This document shows, in pieces, positions 23,562-32,958 of a stretch of DNA of 64,000 bases. The DNA is from JANMES01 sp038329865. GTDB lineage: Bacteria; Planctomycetota; Phycisphaerae; Tepidisphaerales; Tepidisphaeraceae. Below the pieces are notes generated by a model. The model made no database searches, was not told where the DNA came from, and worked only from the letters and a program-made list of their open reading frames with translations. Position 1 is the stretch's first letter. Every line of letters starts with the position of its first letter. A program made the translations under genes and the position numbers. The stretch lies in NCBI GenBank assembly GCA_038329865.1, contig JBBQNK010000022.1, positions 1-64,000 on the forward strand. Reading direction: 5' to 3'.

Positions 23562-25574
23562 ATGGCAATCGCAATTCTCCCCGACGGCTCCAAACGCGAA
23601 CTCGCCGACGGCAGCACCGTGCAGCAGCTGGCCGAATCCATCGGCCGCGGGCTCGCTAAGGCGGCTGTGGTTGGGAAAGTCGATGACAAAGTCGTCGATC
23701 TTTCCTTTCCGCTCACCGGCGAACGCAAGGTCTCGATCATCACCGACAAAGACCCGCTCGCGCTGCTCACGCTCCGCCACTCCGCCGCCCACGTGATGGC
23801 CGAGGCGATCCAGAACCTCTGGCCCGAGGCGAAGCTCGCCTACGGCCCGCCGCTTGAGAACGGGTTTTATTACGACATCGCGCTCGATAAGCCGATCAGC
23901 ACCGCCGACTTCGAGAAGATCGAGTCGGAGATGAAGAAAATTGTCGCGGAGAATCGGCCATTCACTCGCTACGACCTATCGCCCGACGACGGCATGGTTC
24001 GGCTCAACGAAGAAGGCAACAAGTACAAAGTCGACAATGCCCACCGCGCGATCAAGGGCGGCGCCTCGTCGCTGAGTTGGTACGTCACCGGCCAAAAGGA
24101 CAAAAACTGGGAAGACCTCTGCATGGGCCCGCACGTGCCGGCCACCGGGAAGATCGGCGCGTTCAAGATCATGAGCGTCAGCCAATCCTACTGGCACGGC
24201 GATGCCGCTTCCGACAAATTCCAGCGCATCTACGGCACGGCCTTCTTCGACAAGAAACAACTCGACGAGCACCTCAAGCAGATCGACGAAGCCAAGAAGC
24301 GCGACCACCGCGTGATCGGCCCGGCGCTCGGCCTGTACACGATCGACGACGCCGTCGGCCAGGGCCTCGTGCTGTGGAAGCCCAAGGGCGCCGTGGTGCG
24401 ACAGGAACTACAAAATTTCATCAGCGAGCACTTGAAGCGGCAGGGCTACAGCCAGGTCTTCACGCCGCACATCGGCCGGCTCGGTCTATACAAGACCAGC
24501 GGGCACTATCCGTACTACCGCGAGAGCCAATTCCCGCCGCTGGTCGATCCGGAGATGATCGACCTGCTCGCCAAGGAAGGCTGCACCTGCGGCGATCTCA
24601 GTAATCGCATGGCCGCCGGCGAGATTGACGGCTATCTGCTCAAGCCGATGAACTGCCCGCACCACATTCGCATTTACGCCAGCGATCAGCACAGCTACCG
24701 CGATCTGCCGATCCGCTTGGCGGAGTTCGGCACGGTCTACCGATGGGAAAAGTCCGGCGAACTCGGCGGCATGACCCGCGTGCGCGGATTCACGCAGGAC
24801 GACGCGCATCTCTTCTGCACCGAAGAGCAAGTCGCCGGCGAAGTGCTCGGCTGTCTTGAACTGGTGAAGATCGTCCTCGGCACGCTAGGCATGAGCGACT
24901 ACCGCGTGCGCGTGGGCCTGCGCGACCCCGACAGCGCCAAATACGTCGGCGCCGCCGAGCAGTGGGACCGCGCCGAAAAAGCGTGCCTCGACGCCGCTGC
25001 GTCGCTCGGCGTGCCGTTCACGAAAGAAGCCGGAGAGGCCGCGTTCTACGGCCCGAAGATCGACTTCGTCGTCAAAGACATCATCGGCCGAGAGTGGCAA
25101 CTCGGCACCGTGCAGGTCGATTACCAACTCCCGCAGCGGTTCGACCTCAGCTACACCGGCCCAGACAACAAACCCCACCGCCCGGTGATGATCCACCGCG
25201 CCCCCTTCGGCAGCATGGAACGATTCATCGGCGTGCTGACCGAACACTTCGCCGGCGCATTCCCGCTCTGGCTGGCACCCGTGCAGGTCGCAGTCCTCAG
25301 CATCAGCGACCGCTTCAACGACTACGCGACGAAAGTCGTAGAACAATTGAAAGCCGCCGGCCTGCGCATCGAACTGAACTCCTCCCCCGACAAAATCGGC
25401 GCCAAAATCCGCGAGGCCACGATGGCGAAAGTGCCGTACATGCTGATCGTCGGCGAGAAGGAAGTGGCGGAGAACAAGGTGGCGGTAAGGCATCGCACGG
25501 AAGGGGACAAGGGTGCCGTGACCGTCGAAGAATTCGCGGCGATGACGCGCGACCTCATCGCCCGGCGGGCGTAA
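23562..25574 (+). CDS. thrS: Threonyl-tRNA synthetase
   Basis: 670 residues, normal for full-length ThrRS, which charges tRNA-Thr and edits mischarged Ser. TGS domain at about 1-60 (MAIAILPDGSKRELADGSTV); editing domain with HSAAHVMAEA near 73 and MGPHVPATG; class II core with zinc ligands in MNCPHHIRIYASD, and H and motif residues in HRAPFGSMERFIGVLTEHF; C-terminal anticodon-binding domain from about 565. It is expressed from a promoter about 270 bp upstream through a Thr-codon attenuator. infC, often next to thrS, is not nearby. Confidence 0.97.
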   Translation: MAIAILPDGSKRELADGSTVQQLAESIGRGLAKAAVVGKVDDKVVDLSFPLTGERKVSIITDKDPLALLTLRHSAAHVMAEAIQNLWPEAKLAYGPPLENGFYYDIALDKPISTADFEKIESEMKKIVAENRPFTRYDLSPDDGMVRLNEEGNKYKVDNAHRAIKGGASSLSWYVTGQKDKNWEDLCMGPHVPATGKIGAFKIMSVSQSYWHGDAASDKFQRIYGTAFFDKKQLDEHLKQIDEAKKRDHRVIGPALGLYTIDDAVGQGLVLWKPKGAVVRQELQNFISEHLKRQGYSQVFTPHIGRLGLYKTSGHYPYYRESQFPPLVDPEMIDLLAKEGCTCGDLSNRMAAGEIDGYLLKPMNCPHHIRIYASDQHSYRDLPIRLAEFGTVYRWEKSGELGGMTRVRGFTQDDAHLFCTEEQVAGEVLGCLELVKIVLGTLGMSDYRVRVGLRDPDSAKYVGAAEQWDRAEKACLDAAASLGVPFTKEAGEAAFYGPKIDFVVKDIIGREWQLGTVQVDYQLPQRFDLSYTGPDNKPHRPVMIHRAPFGSMERFIGVLTEHFAGAFPLWLAPVQVAVLSISDRFNDYATKVVEQLKAAGLRIELNSSPDKIGAKIREATMAKVPYMLIVGEKEVAENKVAVRHRTEGDKGAVTVEEFAAMTRDLIARRA

Positions 25575-25742
25575 TAAATGTATGGCGGGATCGCGATCCC
25601 GCCGGCTACCGTTCCGCTCAGCCGATCGATTATCTTCTCGCGTGGATCGGCCTAGGCGCTGCCGCGATCATCATCCTGATCGGCGGCATCGCTACGCTTC
25701 GCTGGTGCATGCAAGCCGGTTAATGCCTCATCAAATTGCCCA
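25575..25742. other. Gap after thrS with a perfect 20-bp palindrome
   Basis: GGCGGGATCGCGATCCCGCC at 25584-25603 is a perfect palindrome close to the thrS stop; it lacks a T run but could act in termination. One frame downstream encodes a hydrophobic stretch (LLAWIGLGAAAIIILIGGIA) ending at 25723, but no start codon precedes it, so no gene is called. Confidence 0.5.
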
Positions 25743-26537
25743 ATGCAAGACCTTAACGATCGCCTGCGACAACATATCGATGTGCTGGCCGAGTTGATCG
25801 GTGAGCGCAATACGGCCCATCCGGAGGCGATCGAAGCTGCCCGAGCTTATTTGCATCGCGAACTCGGCGCCATGGGATTCGTCGCGCGCGATCAAGTCTT
25901 CCAAGTCCATAGCCGCCGGGCGGTGAATATTGAAGTGTCGATCGTAGGGACCAAGCCCGCCAAATCGCTGCTCGTCGTTGGCGCGCATTACGATTCCGCG
26001 ATCGGCACGCCAGGGGCGGACGACAACGCGTCGGCCGTCGCGATTTTATTGGAGATCGCGCGGAGTTTGGTGAATCGAAAACTCAAACGCAGCGTGAAGC
26101 TCGTATTTTTCGATTGTGAAGAGCCGCCACATTTTAATTTTGGCGAGATGGGGAGCCAGCACCACGCGGCCGAGCTGCGGCGGGCGGGCGTGAAGCTCTT
26201 CGGCATGATCTGTCTTGAATCTCTCGGTTATTTCACGAAAGATGCGCCGCCCAATCCGTTTCTTCCCTTTCCGCTGCGGTGGATGAATTCGCTGCTCGGA
26301 CAGAAGTACGTAGTGATCGTTTCCAACCTATCGTCATTGCGTTTCGGTCTGAGCTTTCTTGCACGATTTGCGACGAGCGGATTCTTTCCCTTCGTTGCGG
26401 CAGCCTTGCCGGTGCGGTGGGTGCCTGATATCGAGCTGTCCGATCACCGTGGATATTGGGAGCAGGGGTTTTCGGCTCTGATGGTGACAGACACGGCCCA
26501 CCTGCGCAATCCAAATTATCATCAACGTACGGATTGA
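25743..26537 (+). CDS. M28-family zinc peptidase, C-terminus cut by an in-frame TGA
   Basis: 264 residues before the stop. Zinc ligands of family M28: H and D in VVGAHYDSAIGTPGADDNAS (about 80-96), EE in FFDCEEPP (about 127), D/E in the later part and H in NPNYHQRTD at the end. There is no signal peptide, so it is probably a cytoplasmic aminopeptidase-like enzyme. After the TGA at 26535-26537 the same frame continues for 25 codons to 26615 (IQTLDFSRMARLSAQLDKTI), which matches the usual C-terminal helix of the family (TDTIxTLDFxRM). Either a recent nonsense change shortens the protein or the stop is read through. Confidence 0.8.
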   Translation: MQDLNDRLRQHIDVLAELIGERNTAHPEAIEAARAYLHRELGAMGFVARDQVFQVHSRRAVNIEVSIVGTKPAKSLLVVGAHYDSAIGTPGADDNASAVAILLEIARSLVNRKLKRSVKLVFFDCEEPPHFNFGEMGSQHHAAELRRAGVKLFGMICLESLGYFTKDAPPNPFLPFPLRWMNSLLGQKYVVIVSNLSSLRFGLSFLARFATSGFFPFVAAALPVRWVPDIELSDHRGYWEQGFSALMVTDTAHLRNPNYHQRTD

Positions 26538-26764
26538 ATCCAGACGCTGGATTTTAGCCGAATGGCACGCCTCTCTGCCCAATTGGATAAGACGATTCGT
26601 CGGCTCTGTTCGTGATGGATCTAGCGTTATCCTCTGCAAAATCGAAGCTCATTTGAAGTTTGGCAGGGTATTCCAATTTTCTTTCAATTCAGTAACCACC
26701 CGCCGCGATCGAAAATACCAAAATGCCTGTAAGATACTTCTGTTCTCAACCCCGGAGATCCGAT

Positions 26765-27328
26765 ATGAAGCGATCGTTCGTTCTAGCCTCTCTCGCGGCC
26801 ATGATCCTCGCCGGCTGTTCTTCCGCCCCGCCGACCGAGCGCGAGAAGATGGTGCTAGACGACCAAGCCCCGTACACACTCAAGATGATGGAGACGCGTG
26901 ACGACGGCCTGGCGCCGCTGCTGGCGAACTCGTACGGGTACGCGATCTTTCCGAACATCGGCAAGGGCGGGCTGATCGCCGGCGGGGCGTCGGGGCGGGG
27001 CGTCGTGTTCGAGCGCGGCGTGCAGACCGGCTATGCGGATTTCTCGCAGGCCACCATCGGCGGGCAGATCGGCGGGCAGACTGTAAGTGAACTCGTCGTG
27101 CTCGAAGACGCCGCCGCGATGGAGCGATTCAAGTCCGGCAAGCTCACCTTCGAGACGAACCTGTCGGCCGTCGCGCTCGACCGCGGCACCGCCCACGCGG
27201 CCAATTACCGCAACGGCGTGATCGCGTTTGTTCACTCGCAAGGCGGCCTGATGGCGGAGGCGACCATTGGCGGCCAGCAGTTTACCTTCATCCCCAAAGG
27301 AACGAGCATGCCCACGACGAACCCATAA
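26765..27328 (+). CDS. SYLF-domain (YSC84-like) lipoprotein
   Basis: 187 residues from ATG 26765. A lipoprotein signal ends LAGC at residue 18, predicting an envelope lipoprotein. The SYLF/YSC84 lipid-binding domain fills the rest: LLANSYGYAIFPNIGKGGLI, GGASGRGVVFERGVQTGYAD, and the late ALDRGTAHAANYRNGVIAFVHSQGGLMAEATIGGQ. Proteins of this type bind phosphoinositides or other lipids; in bacteria they are usually small secreted or lipid-anchored proteins of uncertain role. Transcribed alone. Confidence 0.9.
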   Translation: MKRSFVLASLAAMILAGCSSAPPTEREKMVLDDQAPYTLKMMETRDDGLAPLLANSYGYAIFPNIGKGGLIAGGASGRGVVFERGVQTGYADFSQATIGGQIGGQTVSELVVLEDAAAMERFKSGKLTFETNLSAVALDRGTAHAANYRNGVIAFVHSQGGLMAEATIGGQQFTFIPKGTSMPTTNP

Positions 27329-27356
27329 ATCTTGCAAATCATTCACAGCCAACTGA

Positions 27357-27385
27357 TTTCGACTTTTCGAAGGATTTGGTATAAT
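27357..27385 (+). promoter_or_regulatory. Likely promoter of the TPR gene
   Basis: A perfect TATAAT at 27380-27385 lies 17 bp after a poor -35 (TTTCGA, 27357-27362). The transcript would have a leader of about 180 bases before ATG 27575; the leader contains no long frame of its own. Confidence 0.5.
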
Positions 27386-27574
27386 TTAGGGATCCAGAGA
27401 CGCGATTGGAGGAAAAAGACTCGCGCCCGGCGACTCCATCACGAAAATGTTCAGAAATTTGTGCAATTGCCGGCCGCAAACCCGGATTTATCCCCAACCG
27501 TTTCCGTATATTGTGGTCTACAATCCAGCGGAATCCGTGTCCGGGGACATTCTGGTCGAACTGAGGGCCGATTG

Positions 27575-28942
27575 ATGCGATTACTTCATTCCGTTTTTCT
27601 CGTCGGTTGTCTCGCTGCGGTTGCGTCCGGTGATTTCGTTCATCTCGCCGACGGCACGGTACTCGAAGGCGACGTCAAGCGAACCGACGACGGCTGGCTG
27701 CTGATCGGCGCGACCGGCAAGATGACCACGCTGACGATGGACCAGGTGAAGTCCATCCAGATGACGCCGAGCACGAAGCCCGCGGCGATGATGGATCGCC
27801 TCCTGTCACTCCGGCGCGCGATGGACAATGTGTCTGACGCGTCCACCGCCATCGATCGCTACCAGAAATTCATCGATCAGACGACCGACGAAACGACAGT
27901 GAAGGCCGCCCAGGCCGATCTTGCAACCTGGAAGCAGCGCCAGGATCAGGGGATGGTCAAGTTCGGCAACCAGTGGATCGCGCCGGGCGATAAATCGAAA
28001 ATCCAGGAACAGTCGCTGGCGCTGGCCGCACAGGCGCGGGATTTCATCAGGCAGGGCCGGCTGAAAGAAGCCGACCCGATTCTCCAGCAGGCGATCGCCA
28101 CCGATCCGGGTTGCGCGTCGGCCCATTATCTGCGCGGCCTGGTGCTGTACCGGCAGGATCAGTTTTCCGCGGCGCGCAAAGAATTTGAAGCGACGCTCGC
28201 GCTCGTGCCGGACCACGTGCCGACGCTGAACAATCTCGCGATCGTGATCGATAAGCAGAATCAAATCCCCGGCGCACTCAACCAGTACGATCGGGCGATG
28301 ATCGTTTCGCCGCAGGACCGCTGGATTTTGACGAACGTGGCCGAGGTGCTCCAGTCACTTCCGGCGGATATCCGAAAGAATGAAATTGCCCGCCGGGTGC
28401 AGAAGCGCTTCGACGAGCAGATCGGCCAACTCGAAACGAAGCTGGCGGCCCAAGGTCTTTATCGTTGGGGCGCGACATGGGTGAACGCGGCCGAGCTGGA
28501 TAAGCTCAAGGCTGTGGAGGCCGCGAATAAGTCCAAGCTTGACGCGCTCTCGGTCGACTTTGATGCCGCCCAGGCGGATATCACGCGCGTCACGCAGTCC
28601 ATTTTGGACAATTCCAACACACTGCACCGGATCGAATCAGAAAGCGTGCGCTACGATGCCAACGGCCAGTTGATCCGGCTGGCGTATCCGCCGGTGTATT
28701 ACGAGATCGTCCGCGACAACCAGCGGTTGAACGCCGATCGCACCGCCGATGTGACGAAGATGGAGCAGATCCGCACCGCCGCGAAGGCCATCCAGGAGCA
28801 AATGCCCACGCCTCAGTACACGGGCGTGCAGCAGATCATCGGCATAGAGGGCACGCCTGTCGTGACCATAGCGACGGCCAGTGCACTTGCTCCGAACACG
28901 ACGCCTGCGACTCCGCCGACCACGCAGCCGGCCCCGCAATAA
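27575..28942 (+). CDS. Exported TPR-repeat protein, unknown role
   Basis: 455 residues from ATG 27575; the frame is open upstream but without the signal peptide this start provides (MRLLHSVFLVGCLAAVASG). Residues 22-65 form a small beta domain (FVHLADGTVLEGDVKRTDDG), common in planctomycete exported proteins. TPR helices lie at about 145-260 (LRGLVLYRQDQFSAARKEFE, VPTLNNLAIVIDKQNQIPGA). A charged coiled coil follows, then a Pro/Thr/Ala-rich tail. Probably periplasmic, mediating protein contacts. Confidence 0.82.
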   Translation: MRLLHSVFLVGCLAAVASGDFVHLADGTVLEGDVKRTDDGWLLIGATGKMTTLTMDQVKSIQMTPSTKPAAMMDRLLSLRRAMDNVSDASTAIDRYQKFIDQTTDETTVKAAQADLATWKQRQDQGMVKFGNQWIAPGDKSKIQEQSLALAAQARDFIRQGRLKEADPILQQAIATDPGCASAHYLRGLVLYRQDQFSAARKEFEATLALVPDHVPTLNNLAIVIDKQNQIPGALNQYDRAMIVSPQDRWILTNVAEVLQSLPADIRKNEIARRVQKRFDEQIGQLETKLAAQGLYRWGATWVNAAELDKLKAVEAANKSKLDALSVDFDAAQADITRVTQSILDNSNTLHRIESESVRYDANGQLIRLAYPPVYYEIVRDNQRLNADRTADVTKMEQIRTAAKAIQEQMPTPQYTGVQQIIGIEGTPVVTIATASALAPNTTPATPPTTQPAPQ

Positions 28943-29010
28943 TTGGTTTGACTGACCGCAGCGGCCTTGGCAGATCAGGCACTCAAGGTCGTGCGGACAC
29001 ATCTGCGCCA

Positions 29011-30369
29011 TTATTTCGCGACTAACGATTCAAGAATAATGCGGTTGCGATAAGTTCCCGCCGTGTGGCCGACGCTATCCCAGCCGCGCCCCACGCTGGT
29101 GGCCGCCAGCGAGATAAAAATCCCAGCGGGTGACTTGTCGCTCGCATCATACAGGCTGAATTCGATCGAATTCACCGGCAAGCCCCAGCCCGCGGTCGGC
29201 GACAGTTGCACGCCGGCCTGGCTGGAATAATCCAACAGTGAAATCCTGGCGAACGGTTGGCCGGCATCGGTCAGCGTGATCGACAGCGGTTCCTCACGAG
29301 CGAGCGGTCCGCCCGCGAGCTCGCGAAATGGGCCTTTCTCTCCGCTGCTCGCTTCCACCACATGAAAAATGCCTGAGGCATCGAGATACGCGATCCGCTC
29401 GGGCTGGCCGGCGGGATATTCACTGTAATGTACATCGATCGGAACGTTGGGTGCAGGCGAAAACAGAAGGGAAAGTTTGCGATGCCCGTTGATCGTGAGC
29501 TCAGTGAACGAGTTGAGATGCGAGAAGACCGGCGCGGGCAGAATGCTGAGCGCCTCGATCTCGGTCTTCGTCGAAGCGTCAACTGAGATGCCTGCCTGCC
29601 GCACTTCGAGTGTGCTGAAACCGTCGTCGAGATACGTGAAGTGGCCGCTATCAATGGCGCAAAGCTTTCGTGGCCGACCGACCCGCAGCGCGGCCGGCGC
29701 CAGATTGGTCCAGCAGCGGTCGGGCGATCGGCTCTCAAACGTGAGCAACGGCGAGAGGTTAATCGACCGCTTGCCGAGCGCGATCAATACTTCGCCGGTA
29801 TTCGGCACGACGCGAACATCCTCGCTAATACGCTGCGTGGTTAGGGAAGTATCGACCGGCTGCGTGGTAGGAAGCGTTGAAACGTCGCTGAAGGGATGCG
29901 TGTCGGGCAATTCCGCTCGCTGATAAATCGGCCAAAGCGAACCGAACGCGAATGCTCCTGCGCCGACCAGGAGAACTTGATTCCGAGTCGGCCACCACGA
30001 TCGAAACTCGCGGCGCAACGACCAGAGCATCGCCAGCGCCACCACGCCGACCGCCAGCCCCGGCCAACGGCCGCTGACCGGAAATACAATCGACCCGACG
30101 ATCGCGCCGCCGAGCAGAGCGACCGGCGAGACGATCAACATCAACGTCATCGCCCGCCAGTACCGCTGAACCGCGAAAAAAATGGCTGCGAGTGCGTAGA
30201 TCGCCACGACAAGTGGAAACGCGCGATTCGCCCAGAATTTCGCGTGGCCGAACGGAAACCCGCCCGGCATGGCGACCCACACGCCGACCGCAGCCAGCAC
30301 GTGGCACAGCATCACAACCACCCAGAACAGGCGGGCACGCAGGCAGGGCGTGTCAGTGGGGTGAGCCAT
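29011..30369 (-). CDS. Multi-pass membrane protein with extracytoplasmic domain, unknown
   Basis: 452 residues. Four to five membrane helices occupy about 10-150 (LFWVVVMLCHVLAAVGVWVA, WPGLAVGVVALAMLW). A large beta-rich domain follows (residues 165-450) with no known motif. It starts 6 bp after the stop of the epimerase gene upstream, so the two form a minus-strand operon. Its own role cannot be deduced. Confidence 0.7.
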   Translation of the reverse strand: MAHPTDTPCLRARLFWVVVMLCHVLAAVGVWVAMPGGFPFGHAKFWANRAFPLVVAIYALAAIFFAVQRYWRAMTLMLIVSPVALLGGAIVGSIVFPVSGRWPGLAVGVVALAMLWSLRREFRSWWPTRNQVLLVGAGAFAFGSLWPIYQRAELPDTHPFSDVSTLPTTQPVDTSLTTQRISEDVRVVPNTGEVLIALGKRSINLSPLLTFESRSPDRCWTNLAPAALRVGRPRKLCAIDSGHFTYLDDGFSTLEVRQAGISVDASTKTEIEALSILPAPVFSHLNSFTELTINGHRKLSLLFSPAPNVPIDVHYSEYPAGQPERIAYLDASGIFHVVEASSGEKGPFRELAGGPLAREEPLSITLTDAGQPFARISLLDYSSQAGVQLSPTAGWGLPVNSIEFSLYDASDKSPAGIFISLAATSVGRGWDSVGHTAGTYRNRIILESLVAK

Positions 30370-30374
30370 TGCGT

Positions 30375-31379
30375 TTATAATTCGACCGGCTCGACGCCGA
30401 ACGACAACGCGCTGGCGACCATCTTGTTATAAAGCGGATCATTCGCGCCGTCGCGCCACTTACCGCGGCGGCGGATGTCCGCGAATGTTTCGGCGGCACC
30501 GGTAACGAAATCAATCTCGCACTTGAACTCGGGAATATCCCGCTTGGCTTTAGCCGACGTGTAAGCGCCGTGGAACTGCGTGATCTCGCGCAGGAGGCCG
30601 AAGCGCTTGGGATCGTGCCGGTAGATCCACTCCGCCGGCATGAAGAGCACGTTGGCTTTTTTGCCGAGGGCGCTGCCGGCTTCTCGATAGAAATCTCTCC
30701 AGGTGAAATTTTCATCGCGCGTGGCGTTGTAGGATTGGCCGTAGGTTTTCACATTTAGCGCGGCGTAGGCGAAGGCCTTCCCGCAATCGTCGCGGTGCGT
30801 GGCGACCCACAGGCCGAGTCCGTCGCTGGCGCACAGCACCGGCAAGCCGCGGGAGATGCGGTCCCAAGTCACAGCATCGCCTTCGAGGTTGTCGATCAGC
30901 GGATTGCCCGGGCCGTACGTGCAACTCGGGCGGATGATCGTGACGGCGAATTTGTTCTCCGCATGAGCAGCCAGGAGCAGCTTCTCGCACGCGAGCTTGT
31001 TTTGACCATAGCCGCTGATCGGTTCCTGCGGGAATGTTTCATCGACGAGAATGCCCGGCGGCACTTTTACGCCATATGTGCAGACGGTTGAGCAGAAGAC
31101 AAACTGTTTGCACTTGCCGGCGAACGTGTCGATTGCGTCGGCACAGACGGCCGGCGCGAAGCAGACCATGTCGATCACGACGTCGAACGTTTCATTCGCG
31201 AGTACTTTCGCCAGCGTGCCGGGCTGCGTGCGATCGCCGTGAAATTGCTGGATGGAATCGCCGATGCGGCTTTCTCGCTGCCCGCGGTTGAAGCAGGCGA
31301 TCTCCGCGCCGCGAGCCTGCAGGTGCTTCACGATTCCGGTGCTGATCAGACCCGTGCCGCCGATGATCAAAACGCGCAT
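30375..31379 (-). CDS. NAD-dependent epimerase/dehydratase (extended SDR)
   Basis: 334 residues from ATG 31379, which has GGGAGG five bases upstream; an earlier in-frame start adds 17 residues without a ribosome site. Rossmann signature GGTGLISTG at residues 7-15, with catalytic motif YGQNK (YxxxK) near 145 after FCSTVCTYG. IIRPSCTYGPGNP is the usual substrate-side loop. Acts on a nucleotide sugar or similar; the substrate is not determined. Divergent from folE; followed at once by the membrane protein gene. Confidence 0.88.
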   Translation of the reverse strand: MRVLIIGGTGLISTGIVKHLQARGAEIACFNRGQRESRIGDSIQQFHGDRTQPGTLAKVLANETFDVVIDMVCFAPAVCADAIDTFAGKCKQFVFCSTVCTYGVKVPPGILVDETFPQEPISGYGQNKLACEKLLLAAHAENKFAVTIIRPSCTYGPGNPLIDNLEGDAVTWDRISRGLPVLCASDGLGLWVATHRDDCGKAFAYAALNVKTYGQSYNATRDENFTWRDFYREAGSALGKKANVLFMPAEWIYRHDPKRFGLLREITQFHGAYTSAKAKRDIPEFKCEIDFVTGAAETFADIRRRGKWRDGANDPLYNKMVASALSFGVEPVEL

Positions 31380-31513
31380 TTGGCCTCCCATGAGTTGAAG
31401 CGATTGTAGTGGCTGCGCATAGGTCTCCAAAATGCACGCTCAACAGCGGCGAAGGCGCGTTCGTTTCGCCGCGCGTACAAAAGGCCTATAATCACGAACC
31501 AACTGGAGAAGCG

Positions 31514-32164
31514 ATGTCCGCAAGAGGAACGATAGACAACGACGACGACGACGCCTCAGACCCGCGCCCGGCCACGATGGAGCCCGCGAAGGTGGATATC
31601 CCGCGCATCGAGCGCGCGGTGCGAGAAATCCTCCTCGCCGTCGGCGAAGATCCCGATCGCGAGGGCCTGCTCAAAACGCCCAACCGCGTGGCCCGCGCGT
31701 ACGGCGAGTTAATGGCCGGTCTGCAGGACAATCCGAAGCGGCATCTCAAAACTGTTTTCAACGAGCGGTACGATGAAGTCGTGCTGCTGCGTGATATCGA
31801 GTTCCACTCGCTGTGCGAGCACCACCTGCTGCCGTTCACCGGCAAGGCGCACGTGGCGTATCTGCCGGACGGCAAAGTCGTGGGGCTTTCGAAGCTCGCG
31901 CGACTCGTCGAAGGTTTCGCCCGCCGGCCGCAGGTGCAGGAGCGGCTGACGACGCAAATCGCCGACGCGCTGATGGACGAGCTCAACCCGATCGGGGCCG
32001 CGTGCGTGATCGAAGCGACGCACACCTGCATGACGATGCGCGGCGTGAAAAAGCACGGCAGCATCATGGCCACCAGCGCGCTGCGAGGCATTTTCAAGGA
32101 AAATCCTTCCAGCCGGCATGAAATCCTTTCGCTCATGTACGGCTCCGCGCCTTCGAAGTTTTAA
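31514..32164 (+). CDS. folE: GTP cyclohydrolase I
   Basis: 216 residues from ATG 31514 (TGGAGAAG upstream). It converts GTP to 7,8-dihydroneopterin triphosphate, the first step to folate or queuosine-type pterins. The N-terminal 35 residues are an acidic extension. The conserved core: GEDPDREGLLKTPNRVARAY, zinc ligands C and H in SLCEHHLLPF (about 100), and C in THTCMTMRGVKKHGSIMATS (about 172). Cytoplasmic homodecamer in known members. Divergent from the epimerase operon; the TPR-YggX gene follows 36 bp downstream. Confidence 0.95.
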   Translation: MSARGTIDNDDDDASDPRPATMEPAKVDIPRIERAVREILLAVGEDPDREGLLKTPNRVARAYGELMAGLQDNPKRHLKTVFNERYDEVVLLRDIEFHSLCEHHLLPFTGKAHVAYLPDGKVVGLSKLARLVEGFARRPQVQERLTTQIADALMDELNPIGAACVIEATHTCMTMRGVKKHGSIMATSALRGIFKENPSSRHEILSLMYGSAPSKF

Positions 32165-32200
32165 CAATCGACATTCACCTGAGAATCGACGGAGCATCCC

Positions 32201-32800
32201 ATGGCCGACACCAGCGAACGCATCGAACAATTCCGCAAGATGGCCGAGGCCGATCCGACGAACGAGCTCGGGCATTTTTCGCTCGGGCGGGCACTGCTGG
32301 ATTCCGGCGACGCCGCCGGCGCGGTGGGACCCTTGTCGCGGGCGATCGAATTGAATCCGAACATCAGCAAGGCGTATCAACTTCTTGCCGCGGCGTTGCA
32401 GAAGACGGGCAAGCGTGACGAAGCGGTGGCCCAGCTCACGGCCGGCGTGAAAAAGGCCGACGAGCGTGGCGAAGTGCCCCCGCGGAATGAGATGATCGCC
32501 ACCCTCAAGGAACTCGGCGCGCCAGTCCCCGAGCTGAAAGCGGCGCCATCGGCCCCCGTGGCGGTCGGCGAAGGGCAAATCCTCTGCAAGCGGTGCGGCA
32601 AAGTCGCTCAAAAGCTCGAAAGGCCGCCGTTCCGAACGCCTTTCGGGCAGAAAATCTTCGAAAACACCTGTGCCTCGTGCTGGAAGGAAGCGATCGCGCT
32701 GGGCACGAAAGTGATCAATGAACTGCGATTGCCGCTGGCGGATCCGCAGGCGCAGAAGGTGTGGGATCAGCATATTTCGGAATTTTTGAACCTCGATTAG
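32201..32800 (+). CDS. TPR protein fused to Fe(2+)-trafficking (YggX-like) domain
   Basis: 199 residues, about twice the size of E. coli YggX. Residues 5-90 are two to three TPR units (LGHFSLGRALLDSGDAAGAV, AYQLLAAALQKTGKRDEAV). After a Pro/Ala linker, about residues 125-198 match the YggX fold: PPFRTPFGQKIFENTCASCW, WKEAIALGTKVINELRLPL, and VWDQHISEFL. Two CxxC pairs (CKRC near 128, CASC near 155) are added where YggX has a single Cys, suggesting bound zinc or iron-sulfur. Likely protects or shuttles iron, but this is by homology only. Confidence 0.75.
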   Translation: MADTSERIEQFRKMAEADPTNELGHFSLGRALLDSGDAAGAVGPLSRAIELNPNISKAYQLLAAALQKTGKRDEAVAQLTAGVKKADERGEVPPRNEMIATLKELGAPVPELKAAPSAPVAVGEGQILCKRCGKVAQKLERPPFRTPFGQKIFENTCASCWKEAIALGTKVINELRLPLADPQAQKVWDQHISEFLNLD

Positions 32801-32920
32801 CTCCGAGTTCCAGTGATTGGATTCAGAAATCGGCATCTAACGTCGCGCACTTTTCGCCCGCGAAGGTGCGAGACCTTGGAGTGACTACTCGACCCACGCA
32901 CATCAAAATTTATCTTTTTC

Positions 32921-32950
32921 TTGACGCATCGCGATCCGCATGGGCACAAT
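32921..32950 (+). promoter_or_regulatory. Probable promoter of the hicB-like gene
   Basis: TTGACG (32921-32926) and CACAAT (32945-32950), 18 bp apart, just before ATG 32959. Gap between -10 and ATG is very short, so the transcript would again be almost leaderless. Confidence 0.45.
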
Positions 32951-32958
32951 GATCGGCG

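Noticed and set aside
25632..25723. Small membrane peptide after thrS
   Set aside because: Hydrophobic stretch in one frame, but no ATG, GTG or TTG precedes it in frame.
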